Origin: Prostheceraeus crozeri | Lineage: Eukaryota > Platyhelminthes > Polycladida > Euryleptidae | Length of the DNA: 64,000 nucleotides | Direction: 5' to 3' | Assembly (NCBI GenBank): GCA_907163375.1 | Contig: CAJQUW010002132.1 | Span: 62,001 to 126,000, forward strand | In this document: positions 33,790-44,500 of the stretch, one piece after another | Layout of the letters: the number at the start of each line of letters is the position of its first letter | Position numbering within the stretch: the first letter of the stretch is position 1 | Notes under the pieces: model-generated | Database searches by the model: none | Told to the model about the DNA's origin: nothing | What the model saw: only the letters and a program-made list of their open reading frames with translations | Translations under genes and position numbers: made by a program

Positions 33790-34205
33790 TTCTGTTCCAT
33801 GTGCCTGTTTGCTGTAATAAGTGTTACACAGGAGAAACAAGAAGGCATTTCATTACTCGTATAGATGAACACATGAAAGGTAGACCTGCTTCTGAAATTA
33901 GCATGCACGAACATTTTCCTAACGAAGCGAATTTTAGAATTATTTATAGAACTAAGCCGTGGTTGACAAGGTTGGCTGAAGCGCTGCATATTCGCGAGAT
34001 TAATGATGAAATGAATATTCAACTTGTGACGCAGTTAGAACTTAGGTGAATCTATGCACTACAAATGTACCGACGACCTATGAACTGATGGGATGTAGTT
34101 CACTTTCCTTCTTGTGTATATAAGCTCCATTTTCTTGTAATATCTGTTTCTCCTGTCACGGATGATGAGCAATTTTGCTGAAAACATGTTTGACCCTCAA
34201 AATGA
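33790..34205 (+). mobile_element. Penelope-like GIY-YIG fragment and tail
   Basis: Forward strand: VPVCCNKCYTGETRRHFITR then IDEHMKGRPASEISMHEHFP and a helix ending EALHIREINDEMN. CYTGET, R, EH and SxxxxH are the GIY-YIG signature (Tyr-Thr-Gly in place of Tyr-Ile-Gly). The 3' part holds ACGGATGATGAGC and TTGCTGAAAACATG, a Penelope-style tail. The RT domain is absent. Confidence 0.78.
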
Positions 34206-34371
34206 ATAGCTTTCATTCTAAAACTATTCTAATCATTCTGCCTTGTCAGCACTTCCTTTGTTCATGTGTTTTATTGACTACCGCCGTGTATGTTCTGTGC
34301 TCACCGAGTAGGTTGTCATATTGTGAGGTGTAATATTGTATTTGTGAGGTTAAAATTGTAATATTGTATTG

Positions 34372-36087
34372 TACTGGGGTAAAATTGGGTAATATCGACA
34401 GTTGCGCCACTTTTCGAAAATGATGCTTTATAACTTCAAAACCTCATCCATGCGTGCAGTAAATTGCACCAATAAGCTTGATGGAATGTTTCTGATTGCA
34501 TCATCCTGACAGACCGAATGGTGAAGTGAGTCGCCAAATTCTGCAATATAATGCCCCAATCAATGCAACTCAGTCAGCTCCTTCACGCGCCATCTGACAG
34601 CTAAGTGATTGGATATTCCATAGCATAGGGAATGTACAGTGCGCGACAGCAAGTTGGAAACTTAGCATAAATCTACGGACATAAATAGATTTTTTGGCAT
34701 AAATAGATAGAAAATGTGATGATTTTTTCATTTTCAGAATGTGTTGCGATAATAACAGAAACAACGCTGTTAACTAACTGGTGGCATTTATTTATCTCAA
34801 AACTAGTGTTTTCTGCTTTTGTTGGGTAAATTTAAGGCCCTTCGAAGAAATATTCTGAAAATGAAGAAATCGCCACATTATCTATCTATACTACTTTCAA
34901 AATATTGCCTATAAAATTCGAGAAAACACTGTCAAACTATTTATTTTCTGAAAGCCTATTTTGTGACGGTTTTGAATATCACAAGGAGAATGTTTCAAAT
35001 TGATTTATGTGCTTGTCAAAACAAGTCAAAGAAAATTTGGGGCTTTCTAGTTTATGGGCCTCTAGGAACCACCAATTTCAAAAACAATTAATTCAACAAC
35101 ATTCAAATGATAGATTCGAAAATTCTCTTTCAGATGATTATAAATTTGTCGATATTTCCTAATAGCAAAAAAATTTAGAAGGTGTTGAAAAATGTACGTG
35201 TCCGTAGATTTATGCCAAGTTTCCAACTTGCTGTCGCGCACTGTAGTTTCGCTGAATAGTAGTGACTCCATCAAATTCTTAAGTTGTTTTAAGTCATACA
35301 CTGTATTGTCACATGGAGTCGATGCGTGGAAGATGTCGGGTATTATTGACAGTAAAAAACAAATTTAGGACTCTCACGGTTGCATTTCTCGCAGTGTGTA
35401 TATGAATTATGACAACCAAACAATCCCTTCTTACTCGAATTTATTGATTTATCGGTTTAAACTGCGATTGTAGGTGAAAAGTAAGATGTGTGGATTATAA
35501 TGATATTCGGATAATATCGACACATTGCACGGCAACATCGATAGTCCCCTAAAGAAGTGTCAGAAAATGCCAAATATAACAAACAAGAAATGTTGCTTGC
35601 TGGATGAAACAAAACTTTACACATCTTGTCTCTTTCATAGTCTGAAAAGGTGAAATTACATCGCTTTCCGTTGCGTTACAGGCATGAAAAATGTACAGAT
35701 TTCTTCTTCGTCTTTGACGATGATGGATTCGTCTGTCTAGACTGTTTTCAGCTGTGAAATTTCGCCATTTCAGTCAACCAAAGGCAACAGAGATGCAAGC
35801 TTGGGTTTCATACGATATATAACATCACTAGTTTACTATACCTGTTAAATTTTCACGCTTCTTTTTGGGACTGTCGATATTACCCTGCAAAGTGTCGATA
35901 TTATACGAACATCACTATGGTCTGCACACCTTACATATCACCTAGAATCACAAAATAAATCGATGAACTGACAAATTCAAGTAAGAAGAGATTACTTGGA
36001 TATCACAATTCATATCTAAACTAAGGCATACAGCTGTGAGAGCCCGAAAACCATTTCAATGACAATGATACCCGATTTTACCCTATA
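34372..36087. mobile_element. Unclassified DNA transposon with GGGTAAAAT ends
   Basis: The left end reads GGGGTAAAATTGGGTAATA and the right end, inverted, AGGGTAAAATCGGGTATCA. The motif GGGTAATATCGACA or close variants recurs inside (34387, 35337, 35510, 35873, 35895) in both orientations, as subterminal transposase sites often do. Flanking GGTGTAATATTGT occurs on both sides. About 1.7 kb, with no transposase recognised, and a Tc1-type MITE inside. The exact ends are uncertain. Confidence 0.6.
34637..35243. mobile_element. Tc1/mariner-type MITE nested in the element above
   Basis: Inverted repeats of about 45 bp, starting CAGTGCGCGACAGCAAGTTG and including CATAAATCTACGGAC, are bounded by TA (34635-34636 and 35244-35245). 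607 bp, no transposase. The two arms are almost identical, so it is a recent insertion. Confidence 0.88.
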
Positions 36088-36388
36088 GGTGTAATATTGT
36101 GAGGCAATAAAGCGCATTGTCATTATTTGTACTAGAGCACCAAACTTTCTGGGATGGATTAGGATAGACTCTAGGAGAGCTTCTTAATGAAGGTCTGGAT
36201 TTGTAAACATTGCTTTTGATGCACGTCTTGTGATTGATTCTTGTAAATGATTTTGATCTGTGTATGAAATTTCTATATTGCTTCTTAAGAACCAATAATA
36301 AATTTGTAATTTTGTAACCTCAGTAAATTTCAGAAGAACTTTTTCTTGTAAACGGATCATTTACCTGATCAACATGTTTCATTTTCAG
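36088..36388. other. End of intron 8
   Basis: No element recognised before the acceptor at 36388. Confidence 0.5.
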
Positions 36389-36489
36389 CTGTCATTTCGA
36401 TTTCATCGTTGATCATTCAGATGCTAAAGAGAAGGCTATCAACTTTACCTATGCTTTGAAACGTGGAGTCACTGAAACGCACCACTATG
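36389..36489 (+). CDS. MSH4: MSH4 exon (ATPase C-terminal part)
   Basis: Follows CATTTTCAG and ends before GTAATT. It reads CHFDFIVDHSDAKEKAINFT then YALKRGVTETHHYG, matching the vertebrate NMHFEV ... [20 protein letters not shown] region. This is the strand pair and YxLxxG motif that closes the MutS ATPase domain. One base is carried over to complete Gly in the next exon. A 6.8-kb intron with a Tc1 element, Penelope pieces and an unclassified transposon precedes it. Confidence 0.95.
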
Positions 36490-36813
36490 GTAATTGAAGT
36501 TTTCTTAAATGATTTTAGCTATACCCAATAGATAGAGAAATAGGGTAGAACTCAGCAGACGTGCAGATTCACAGGCGCCATAAATGCACATTGTGTAAAA
36601 GTCTCATATTTCGGCCTCGCTCGTTGCAGTAACGCTCACTGGTTGCCCATTACTTTCCGGGATGAGAGGCCCTGAGATGGCCCTGAGTTTGCGGACTCCT
36701 ACCCACATTACGCACGTTAATGTCTGCATTTACTAGCAACCTCCCCCTTGCGTCATCTTCGGACGTCCATGGCCCCTGAATGTCATTATCAAAAGTGAAA
36801 CCAAGATTATAAA

Positions 36814-36917
36814 AGGGATTTTTTATCATTCAATAGTTTCATTGAGAATTATACACCCATAATTACATGTACGTACTTAGCAAAGATATGTTTATGCATA
36901 CATATTTTCATTTTTGT
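36814..36917 (+). repeat. Repeat copy abutting an MSH4 splice acceptor
   Basis: Collinear with 33394-33490 (GGGATTTTTTATCATTCA, AATTACATG, TTAGCAA, ATGCATACATATTTTCAT). It ends in the pyrimidine tract and TTTGTAG that precede the MSH4 exon at 36920. Confidence 0.78.
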
Positions 36918-36919
36918 AG

Positions 36920-37008
36920 GCTTGGAAATATGCAAAGTTTCTCCTCTGCCTGCAGACATTTTGAAGAGAGCTGAACGATTCGTCAGTAACAGGTCCTATG
37001 ACAAGACG
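36920..37008 (+). CDS. MSH4: MSH4 exon (dimer interface helices)
   Basis: Starts after TTTTTGTAG and ends before GTAATG. It reads LEICKVSPLPADILKRAERF then VSNRSYDKT, matching vertebrate [21 protein letters not shown]. These helices follow the ATPase core and form part of the dimer interface in MutS proteins. Phase 0 at the exit. The acceptor's pyrimidine tract is the tail of a repeat also present at 33394-33490. The next intron is 21.5 kb. Confidence 0.94.
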
Positions 37009-37737
37009 GTAATGCCAATACATTTCCCATTACATTAATTAATTTCATACATTTACCGTGCGCTCACGAATTTGTTGGTTGCGTGTTGACAACTTACTCG
37101 CAAAACGGTTGATTTAAAGTACCTCTTATACAGCGAATAATGTCTAATTGGTGCACGTGGAACGTCTTAGCTCGCTTTAATAATCGTATGCTAACTGCCG
37201 CGATGTAATGACTTTTTGTAATAATTTTGATAATAAACATTTATTGAAATGCAAACAGCTGTGGCTGATCATCAAACAGGAAGATAAAAGTGCATGCAAA
37301 ACAGGAAGAAGAAATTAGTGCATGCAAAAAGGTACTAATGAAGTCACACATCTACCTCCTCATCATTAAATTCCTCAAAATGTGAGATTGAAATGTCCCA
37401 TGCAGGGATTTCTAGAGCATCGGGATATGAAAGGTCGATTTTTGTTCACAATTCCACGACATAGTAAGGCCCACGATTAACAGCGCGATGGCTGCATGCG
37501 AGACGACTGCGAGAGAGCCATACGCATTGTGAGCTGTATGAAAGTTGTGTGCAATGTATGACGGATTGACGGTACGCGTCCTCACTCAGTCTAGCGCTAC
37601 TGCATCCCCTTGGTGCTCGGGTCTGCCTAAATCAATCACAATGGCGAATATCATTGGCAACCTCATCGTACTGACGCGAACTTGACTATTGATTTTGCAC
37701 TATCACGTCTTGAGAATTGTTATCATTCTTTGATTTG
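37009..37737. other. Start of the 21.5-kb intron 10
   Basis: No element recognised. Confidence 0.5.
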
Positions 37738-37910
37738 GCGTCGACTTCCCAGTGAAAAAGCCGAAGTCGGCCAGACTTTGGCACCGAATTCCTGCCGACT
37801 TTGGCAGTGGGAAAGAGAGCGAAAGTCCAGCGAAAGTTGGCATGCCGACTTCCAGCCAAAAAAAATACCGCCAACATACTACTTGATTCTGTTTTATCAA
37901 GTAGTATGTT
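37738..37910. repeat. GCCGACTT-rich repeat with terminal hairpin
   Basis: Short motifs GCCGACTT, ACTTTGGCA and TTGGCATGCC recur in both orientations between ACTTCCCAGTG and CAGTGGGAAAG. A 15-bp perfect inverted repeat with an 8-nt loop (arms AACATACTACTTGAT and its complement, 37873-37910) follows. Related, inverted sequence lies at 47165-47430, just before the P-type transposase start. Confidence 0.6.
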
Positions 37911-37975
37911 GACGGTTATCATTATTCAATCTCGGGATATAAAAACACCTTTTTTAACACGATCTAAATATTATA

Positions 37976-38152
37976 TTATAATGCCCACAAATCAGGATAC
38001 TCATCATCCGGTAATTCTGACAAGAAGCGACTGTTTTTCCTCGCACAGAGCCATATTCTTTGTCTTTTGATCCGCATAGGAAGAGGTAGCTGGATCAAGT
38101 GTCCCTCGTCATCTCGTGTGAATTTTCGAGGGAATCCACATCTTCCACAATC
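37976..38152 (-). CDS. Possible terminal exon of unknown protein
   Basis: On the reverse strand an ATTTTTTACAG acceptor (at 38153) is followed by 58 codons to a TAA. It reads DCGRCGFPRKFTRDDEGHLI, then QLPLPMRIKRQRIWLCARKN and SRFLSELPDDEYPDLWAL. I do not recognise the family. It has a paired-cysteine start and a basic RIKRQR stretch. It lies beside the GCCGACTT repeat and could be the last exon of a transposon gene rather than a host gene. No upstream exon was found. Confidence 0.35.
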   Translation of the reverse strand, partial: DCGRCGFPRKFTRDDEGHLIQLPLPMRIKRQRIWLCARKNSRFLSELPDDEYPDLWAL

Positions 38153-38676
38153 CTGTAAAAAATTATGACATAATGAAATATAACATATACCTACGGCACA
38201 GAAATTGTGGGTACCTATCAGATATAGAATTTGATGACTGGAGAAAAATAGACATAGATGTTTAAGCCAAAGTTTCATGTCTTTCTCTGTAGATTTGTGT
38301 ACTACAATCTGTATGCCACGTAGTGTAAACGCAACGAAAAATCTATCGATTGAAATAGTCGTAGCAGATAAATGAAGAAAATTGATGTTTTAAATGATAA
38401 AAAGCATCACTCCTGTGTATAAGCAATATTTATCAATATTATTGTAACAATCAGTTCATCAATTGACAAATATAACAAGTTAAATAAATATACAAATACT
38501 TCTTTGTCACCGCCCATAATCATAATAAAATTATCAGTGCTGCTCTAGTTTTAAATAGCAAATCATATTTTTTTTCTATGAATGCAAGTTGCTAAGTATT
38601 CAGGATCTTTATCGCCTACTATTGCATATTTCGGTGCAATACATTTTTTGACAACAAATGGAACTTAAGATTATGA
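38153..38676. other. Unassigned, AT-rich
   Basis: Nothing recognised before the mariner element. Confidence 0.5.
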
Positions 38677-38678
38677 TA

Positions 38679-40415
38679 CGTGGTGTGATCCAAAATGTCC
38701 CGGACTAACCTACTTGCAGATAACCTGTGATAACGAATACTACTTCAGATGTAAATTTAGGTCTTTAAGGCATGAGAAATATGGTCGCCGAAATTTTTCC
38801 GGTCAGTTTTCTATTTTTAAAAAATATTTTTACATTTTAACATGAATTTCTGTATTTTCTGAATTGATCGAGATCCGATTTGTCTTATTGTTATAGTTAG
38901 ATTGATTTTGATTTGTACCTTATTTGACGGATATCTTTGCCATGAATATTGCACGTCTTTTGTTAATTGCTTCATGTGTTACGATATCAATCAGTGAAGT
39001 TCATTCAGCACGCATTCATTAAGAAATCCGTGTCAACGATGGTTCTTTGTTCTATCAGTTTTCATGATGGATGTGACAAGCGTGTCTTCAGTCGAATATC
39101 GCAGTGTGATACGATACCTCCTGATCCGCGGCTTCGCTAATGGTGACATTCTAAAGGAATTAAGCCTGGCATATGGAAGCAAAGCTCCATCGAGAACTAC
39201 TGCTTATTTCTGGATAAGCGAATTTAAACGCGGAAGACAATCTGTGGAGCAAGATTTTTCAACTGTTGGTCGGCCGCAGGAGATCCCGGAAGAGAAATCG
39301 AGTCAGTGCGATGAAGTGATTACAGCACACAGAAGGATAACCATCCGTGAGTTGTCAAGAGAGTTGCGAATCAGTTATCACTCCTGTCATGACATCATCG
39401 AAAGACTTGGATATCGCAAACTGGCATCACGTTTCGTACCGAAGTTTCTGTCACCTGAAATGAAGGAGAACAGACTTCTGGCGGCACAGTCAAATTTGGA
39501 TCTCCTCGAAATGCACGGAGATCAGTTTCTGAACTGCATCCTTACAGAGGATGAAACACCTTTAAGTTTGTATCTGCCTCAAAGTAAGCGAGAATCTGCA
39601 GAGTGGCGAAAATCAGGCGAGTCTGCCCCTTTGAAAATGCGATCCGGAACATCACATCGCCGGTCGTTGATGCTGACGGTCTTTTGGAACGCTTCGGGAA
39701 TCCAACTGGTTGACTTTGCGGATAAAGGAGTAAGAATCAATAGCGAATATTATTCCAATCTGTTATCTGAAGCGAGGAAGAAAATAAGAAAGTCACGAAA
39801 CATTCCCCTCTACTTGCTTCATGACAATGCTCCGATTCACACCTCGCAGGAGACAACCAATGCCTTAACGAGAAACGGATTTCAACTATTGAGCCATCCT
39901 CCTTATTCACCTGACTTGCCCCCAAGTGACTTCTATCTGTTTAGATTCCTCAAAAAGCATCTTCGTGGACACCATTTTGAATCGCCAGTTGAACTGCGGG
40001 ATGCAGTTACTGAGTTTTTTGATTCTTTGACACCGGAATTTTTTCATAAAGCTTTTTGTGAATTGAGACTTCGTTGGCAAAAAGTGACGAATGCTAACGG
40101 CTCATACATTGAAAAGTAAACTGTTTTCTGGAACAAAACATTGTTTTTCCGTTAATTATTAGTCAGGTTATTAGTGATAGCTTAACTGTCAAGTTAATCT
40201 AAATATATTAATTCTAAATCGCTAGAATTTATAGGAAAATCTTGAAATTCAGACAAAAATGTTTGAAAATTTTGAAAAAATAGAAAACTGACCGGAAAAA
40301 TTTCGGCGACCATATTTCTCATGCCTTAAAGACCTAAATTTACATCTGAAGTAGTATTCGTTATCACAGGTTATCTGCAAGTAGGTTAGTCCGGGACATT
40401 TTGGATCACACCACG
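38679..40415 (+). mobile_element. mariner transposon with 140-bp inverted repeats
   Basis: TA at 38677-38678 and 40416-40417 bounds a 1737-bp element. Its ends, 38679-38818 and 40276-40415, are inverted repeats of 140 bp that look identical by eye (start CGTGGTGTGATCCAAAATGT). They enclose an open transposase frame. Such long, matching ends and an unbroken gene point to a very recent insertion. Confidence 0.95.
39064..40119 (+). CDS. mariner transposase (DD34D), open frame
   Basis: A 351-codon uninterrupted frame. Residues about 10-110 form the paired-like DNA-binding region (ITIRELSRELRISYHSCHDI). The catalytic triad is Asp163 in LTEDETPLSLY, Asp254 in LLHDNAPIHTS and Asp289 in YSPDLPPSDFYLF; 34 residues lie between the last two, the mariner spacing. 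The YSPDLPPSDFYLF box is close to the family consensus (YSPDLAPSDYHLF). DETP replaces the more usual DETW after the first Asp. The reading frame starts with two Met codons at 39064 and 39067. The enzyme would excise and insert its element at TA sites. Confidence 0.95.
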   Translation: MMDVTSVSSVEYRSVIRYLLIRGFANGDILKELSLAYGSKAPSRTTAYFWISEFKRGRQSVEQDFSTVGRPQEIPEEKSSQCDEVITAHRRITIRELSRELRISYHSCHDIIERLGYRKLASRFVPKFLSPEMKENRLLAAQSNLDLLEMHGDQFLNCILTEDETPLSLYLPQSKRESAEWRKSGESAPLKMRSGTSHRRSLMLTVFWNASGIQLVDFADKGVRINSEYYSNLLSEARKKIRKSRNIPLYLLHDNAPIHTSQETTNALTRNGFQLLSHPPYSPDLPPSDFYLFRFLKKHLRGHHFESPVELRDAVTEFFDSLTPEFFHKAFCELRLRWQKVTNANGSYIEK

Positions 40416-40417
40416 TA

Positions 40418-41190
40418 TATTTCGCGTTTCTTTCTGAGTCACACAATATAAATGCGATAACAATATAATGATGCCTACCAGCATGCTTTAGCCAATCCTA
40501 TTGATATGTCAATTACATGAAAACGATGTCAATAACCACCAGACTTCAGGCCACATGGGAAAGGCTGTCATTTTTATCACGACACATTCAACTAAGAAGA
40601 GAACTTAAGTTTTCAATTATTTTAAAAATGATCAATTGAAAATTTTGAATAGAGCTTGAAGTTTGAACTGATAATCAATTAATCATAACAACAGGTCCAT
40701 AGATCTATACATATTTTTTAAATTGCGACTTTATGATTCACAATTCAAGTAAATTTTGATCATTCACAATACATTTGTTGTTTTACAATTAATTATAATG
40801 ATATAATGATTAATAATTAATATGAGCTTATAATAAAATAATATATATAAAAATATGTAATAATTAATTAATGTATAATATAATGAGAATAATATGAAAA
40901 AGTTAAATACGCCTTAGCTTATGTATTAGCCTACACATTGATTGTCAAAAATTCTTCATTATGATTTCTCGGCATGCCTATGTTTGCTAACTTTCCATGC
41001 AGTAAATTCATTGCCTGGAGGCTGGTTTTATAACGCTAACGGAGGCCTATCATACAAAAAGATGTGATATTTGACTAATCGACCTTTAAGTCATCAAGGA
41101 AAGGCAAATGATCAATATTGATTATTAGTCCGGGTGCTACTGACACTTTCTTCCTAAATTCGCGCACAAAGGACTTAATAGCATGGATTT
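40418..41190. other. Unassigned, very AT-rich around 40.6-40.9 kb
   Basis: No element recognised; long runs of ATTAATAT-like sequence. Confidence 0.5.
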
Positions 41191-41826
41191 GTAAATCTTG
41201 AAACGCTGAATACAAAAATCAAATTCTTGAGTGTCACAGTCAGTCGCTTTCGATTAAAGGCAAGGTTAAAGGATTCCCATTGGAATCCAATTCTAAAATT
41301 CAAGAAATATCTATGGTTTGTGAAATACCTGGCAGTTTTCGTACATTTTCTTTTGCAGAAAAGAAACTATTTATCAGAATGCCATGAAATTTAAAACATG
41401 ATTGAGTTCAGAACATCAACTTCGATATAAAAGTTGAAGTGAGTCACATGATTCAGCATTTTATGTCTGAGATACGCTACAAAATGAGGAAAATTACCAA
41501 AATTAAATCAAGGCATGAAATTTACTCATTTTGTACAGTATCTCAGACATAAAATGCTGAATCATGTGACTCACTTAAACTTTTATATCGAAGTTGATGT
41601 TCCGAACTCAATCATGTTTTAAATTTCATGGCATTCTGATAAATAGTTTCTTTTCTGCAAAAGAAAATGTACGAAAATTGCCAGGTATTTCACAATCCAT
41701 AGATATTTCTTGAATTTTAGAATTGGATTCCAATGGGAATCCTTTAACCTTCCTTGCCTTTAATCGAAAGCGACTGACTGTGACACTCAAGAATTTGATT
41801 TTTGTATTCAGCGTTTCAAGATCTAC
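41191..41826. mobile_element. Foldback element 1
   Basis: Arms 41191-41488 and 41525-41826 are near-complete reverse complements, about 300 bp each with a 36-nt spacer. Differences are few (for example a 4-nt gap where AAGGTTAAAGG meets CCTTTAACCTTCC). Inverted reading frames within it are mirror images without homology. This is a foldback/MITE-type palindrome. Confidence 0.9.
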
Positions 41827-42015
41827 AACTTTGTTATTATTGTTCCGTTCTTCCAAAAATATATGCATGCAAATATCTATGAAATTCTGCTCAATGCCTT
41901 ATGTCACAAAAGATAATTTCATGTGCATTCTTTTAAAACTGCATTATTATGTTTCTCTATGATCTTGCTATCAATCATTCATTCGCAACAGATTGAGCCA
42001 CAGCGCTTCAGAGAA

Positions 42016-42497
42016 TTTCGCTTCATTCTATCATTTTATTTACCAAATTGCAATTTTAAAGACAATGCCATCAGTGGTTTAGATATAAAAGCACACATGC
42101 TAAAATGAATCAGTTATCAAAAAGAAATTTTGTCCAATAGAAAGCTAAGAAGTTACAAACGCAAAAACAATTATACAGACGCAATCTACTATTTAACAAT
42201 TGAGACCTGTCAATAGCGGCAGTGAGTACAGATTAATGGCCACAGACCGAAGGAATAATACTCGCATCGCAGAATCTCTACTCATTGCCGCTGCTGACAG
42301 GTCTTAATTGTTAAATAGTAACACAATGTCAGTATCATTGCTTTTACGTTTGTAACTTCTTAGCTTGTTATTGGACAAAATTTCTTTTTGAAAAATGATT
42401 TATTTTGACATGTGGGCTTTTATACTAAAACCACTGATGAAGAAGACATTGTCATTGAAATTGAAGTTTGATAAATAAAATGATAGAATGAAGCGAA
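42016..42497. mobile_element. Foldback element 2
   Basis: Arms 42016-42234 and 42273-42497 are reverse complements with scattered mismatches and a 38-nt spacer. The outer ends read TTTCGCTTCATTCTATC and its complement GATAGAATGAAGCGAA. It follows foldback 1 after about 190 bp. Confidence 0.88.
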
Positions 42498-42570
42498 GTG
42501 CTCATAACCATTCATTATTTTTTTAATAAACATTTTTAGAAAACTGAGTGAGTGATGCTATCCACTTGAA

Positions 42571-42725
42571 TAATAATAAATGAAAACTATCTGCGTTTAT
42601 TGGCCACGCTTGCTCTATTCAAGCATCAAGGAATGACAAATACAAATTGCATCTTTCACAGAAAGACGCATGCCTCAATAGAGAGAGCAAAACGTGGTCA
42701 AGGTACTTAGATAGCTTTCATTATT
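42571..42725. mobile_element. Foldback element 3, diverged
   Basis: Arms of about 57 bp (42571-42627 and 42669-42725): TAATAATAAATGAAAACTAT at the left pairs with ATAGCTTTCATTATTA at the right, and GGCCACGCTTGCTCTATT pairs with the AGAGCAAAACGTGGTC region. More diverged than its two neighbours. Confidence 0.7.
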
Positions 42726-44350
42726 ACGCTTAAGTTGACAGACCATCGTTAGATACGTACTGGGAAGTGCTTCATTACATTTAAATTCTACTTTTCTATG
42801 CGAGTGCGTATTGTTTGTCGCAATGAAATTGATTTCATAAATTTTTTTGAACGCAGCTGTTTTTAAAAAATTATATAATTTATTGAAAGTATTTATTGTC
42901 TATGTCTCAACCGCACATCGTCATCTTTTGCATAGCAATTTGATATATCGTTTATTTAACTTCATTGTTGCTAATCTGAAATGCAATATTAAAACCGAAT
43001 AATTTATTTATTATTATTATTGCTAGTTTCTCTTTCATCAAAGCAGAAGCCCCAACAATTCGCACATGCATAATTACAGAGAGGACATACCGAAGCTAGG
43101 ATATACTACTCCATGCGGCACACAGCTGCACGATTCGTATACGATTCAAACTTTTTGCGAGTCAGAATGTGTGTCACACACCAAAAGCAGTATCACACAT
43201 TGGTCCGCGTGAATTGAACATGAGAAAATAAGAGGGAGAGAACAAATACAGGTGAGCAAGTATGTGATGCGAGTGGCAAGGCCAAACACACGGGAAATCT
43301 TGGCAAACAGACACAAAATACAGATTGCACTCGCTCCGCAAAGGAGGTCATAGACAGCAACAGACATTACGTAATACTAATTGATTATACACTCAGACAA
43401 CGAAAACAAGGCAAGGAAGAAATATAGGTAGACAACTAAATGAAGGAGGATAAAAAAAACAAATGTTAAACATGTACATGAGAAATATACTATGCAAACG
43501 CCAAACACAATAATACAGAAAATTAGATATTGTAGTTTCGAATGCTCCAAACAAGAATCATAAAATGATATAATTACTCAGTTTTAAGATAATGTCATCG
43601 TCAATGACAGCTAGGAATAGAAATTTTCTAGAGATAGTCTTTACATCCAACCTAAAGAAGCACAGCTTCCCATTTGCACCATGCGAGAACGGAGAACATT
43701 CAAAAGATCACAAAATCATATATCCAAGGGAATAATTATTAAATATCTCTATTAAATTATCCAAATTTTCGTCGATAAACTGACAACCTGCTGAAAGGAG
43801 CAGTGTCGAACATCTCGCGATTTTATCAAATACGCAGACATTCAGGGCAATGATTTTATTGAATGTTGATCAAGTACGGAGTTTCATGATTTTACTGTAC
43901 ATGCACTATATATTTCACATGTAAATATTTTTTTTTTAAATTGCACTGTTCCGTCCAACACTTTGGTTTCGTCATATCGAATAAAATACGAAGTTCACAA
44001 AGATTCAGACAGAATCCATGCATGAGAATTTAAATATGGAAGTTTTGTTTTGTGAATATCCATTAACCGCATCGCACTCTATTAACTTGCATATTACCCA
44101 ATCGCACCAATACAATCATCAATATAATTTCTTGAAATTTGAAATCAATAACTTCTCATGATTTGTCTTTTCATTAAAATTAGGCTATTATGTTTTAATA
44201 TTTAACGAATAGGACTATTTGAAAGTTGTCAAGATATAAGCAGACTCATTGACAGCTGGCGCACGATAGATGAATAGATATTTCATTCCAAAACTATTTG
44301 GTAAGCTTCAGCATCTATATAATAATGCCGAGCAGAGATTGAGTCATATG
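42726..44350. other. Unassigned intron 10 stretch with SINE fragment
   Basis: Apart from the SINE body at 42911-42975 no element or gene is recognised. Confidence 0.5.
42911..42975 (+). repeat. SINE body fragment matching 5061-5125
   Basis: Begins CCGCACATC, continues TCATCTTTTGCAT and ends TTGTTGCTAAT. It follows the body downstream of the tRNA-like head at 4992 with a few differences; the head itself is absent here. This supports a dispersed family. Confidence 0.7.
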
Positions 44351-44500
44351 CAGTTAGTTTTGACAAGATGACGGACCCAGGTGCAAGCGATCTTTCTTTT
44401 TTTGCAAAATGATGTCATGATGGCATGTAAATGCCATCTTGCATAATAAAGAGAAAGATCACTTACACCTGGGTAATTCTGCTTATTCAAAACTAAATAT
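44351..44500. repeat. Hairpin/MITE-like inverted repeat
   Basis: TAGTTTTGACAAG ... CCCAGGTG and GATCTTTCTTT at the left pair with AAAGAGAAAGATC, CACCTGGG and CTTATTCAAAACTA at the right, around a nested ATGATGGCAT/ATGCCATC hairpin. Arms are about 70 bp. Confidence 0.75.

Noticed and set aside
41626-42108. Small ORFs at 41626-41868, 41723-41962 and 41923-42108
   Set aside because: They fall in or beside foldback arms, are partly mirror images, and have no homology.
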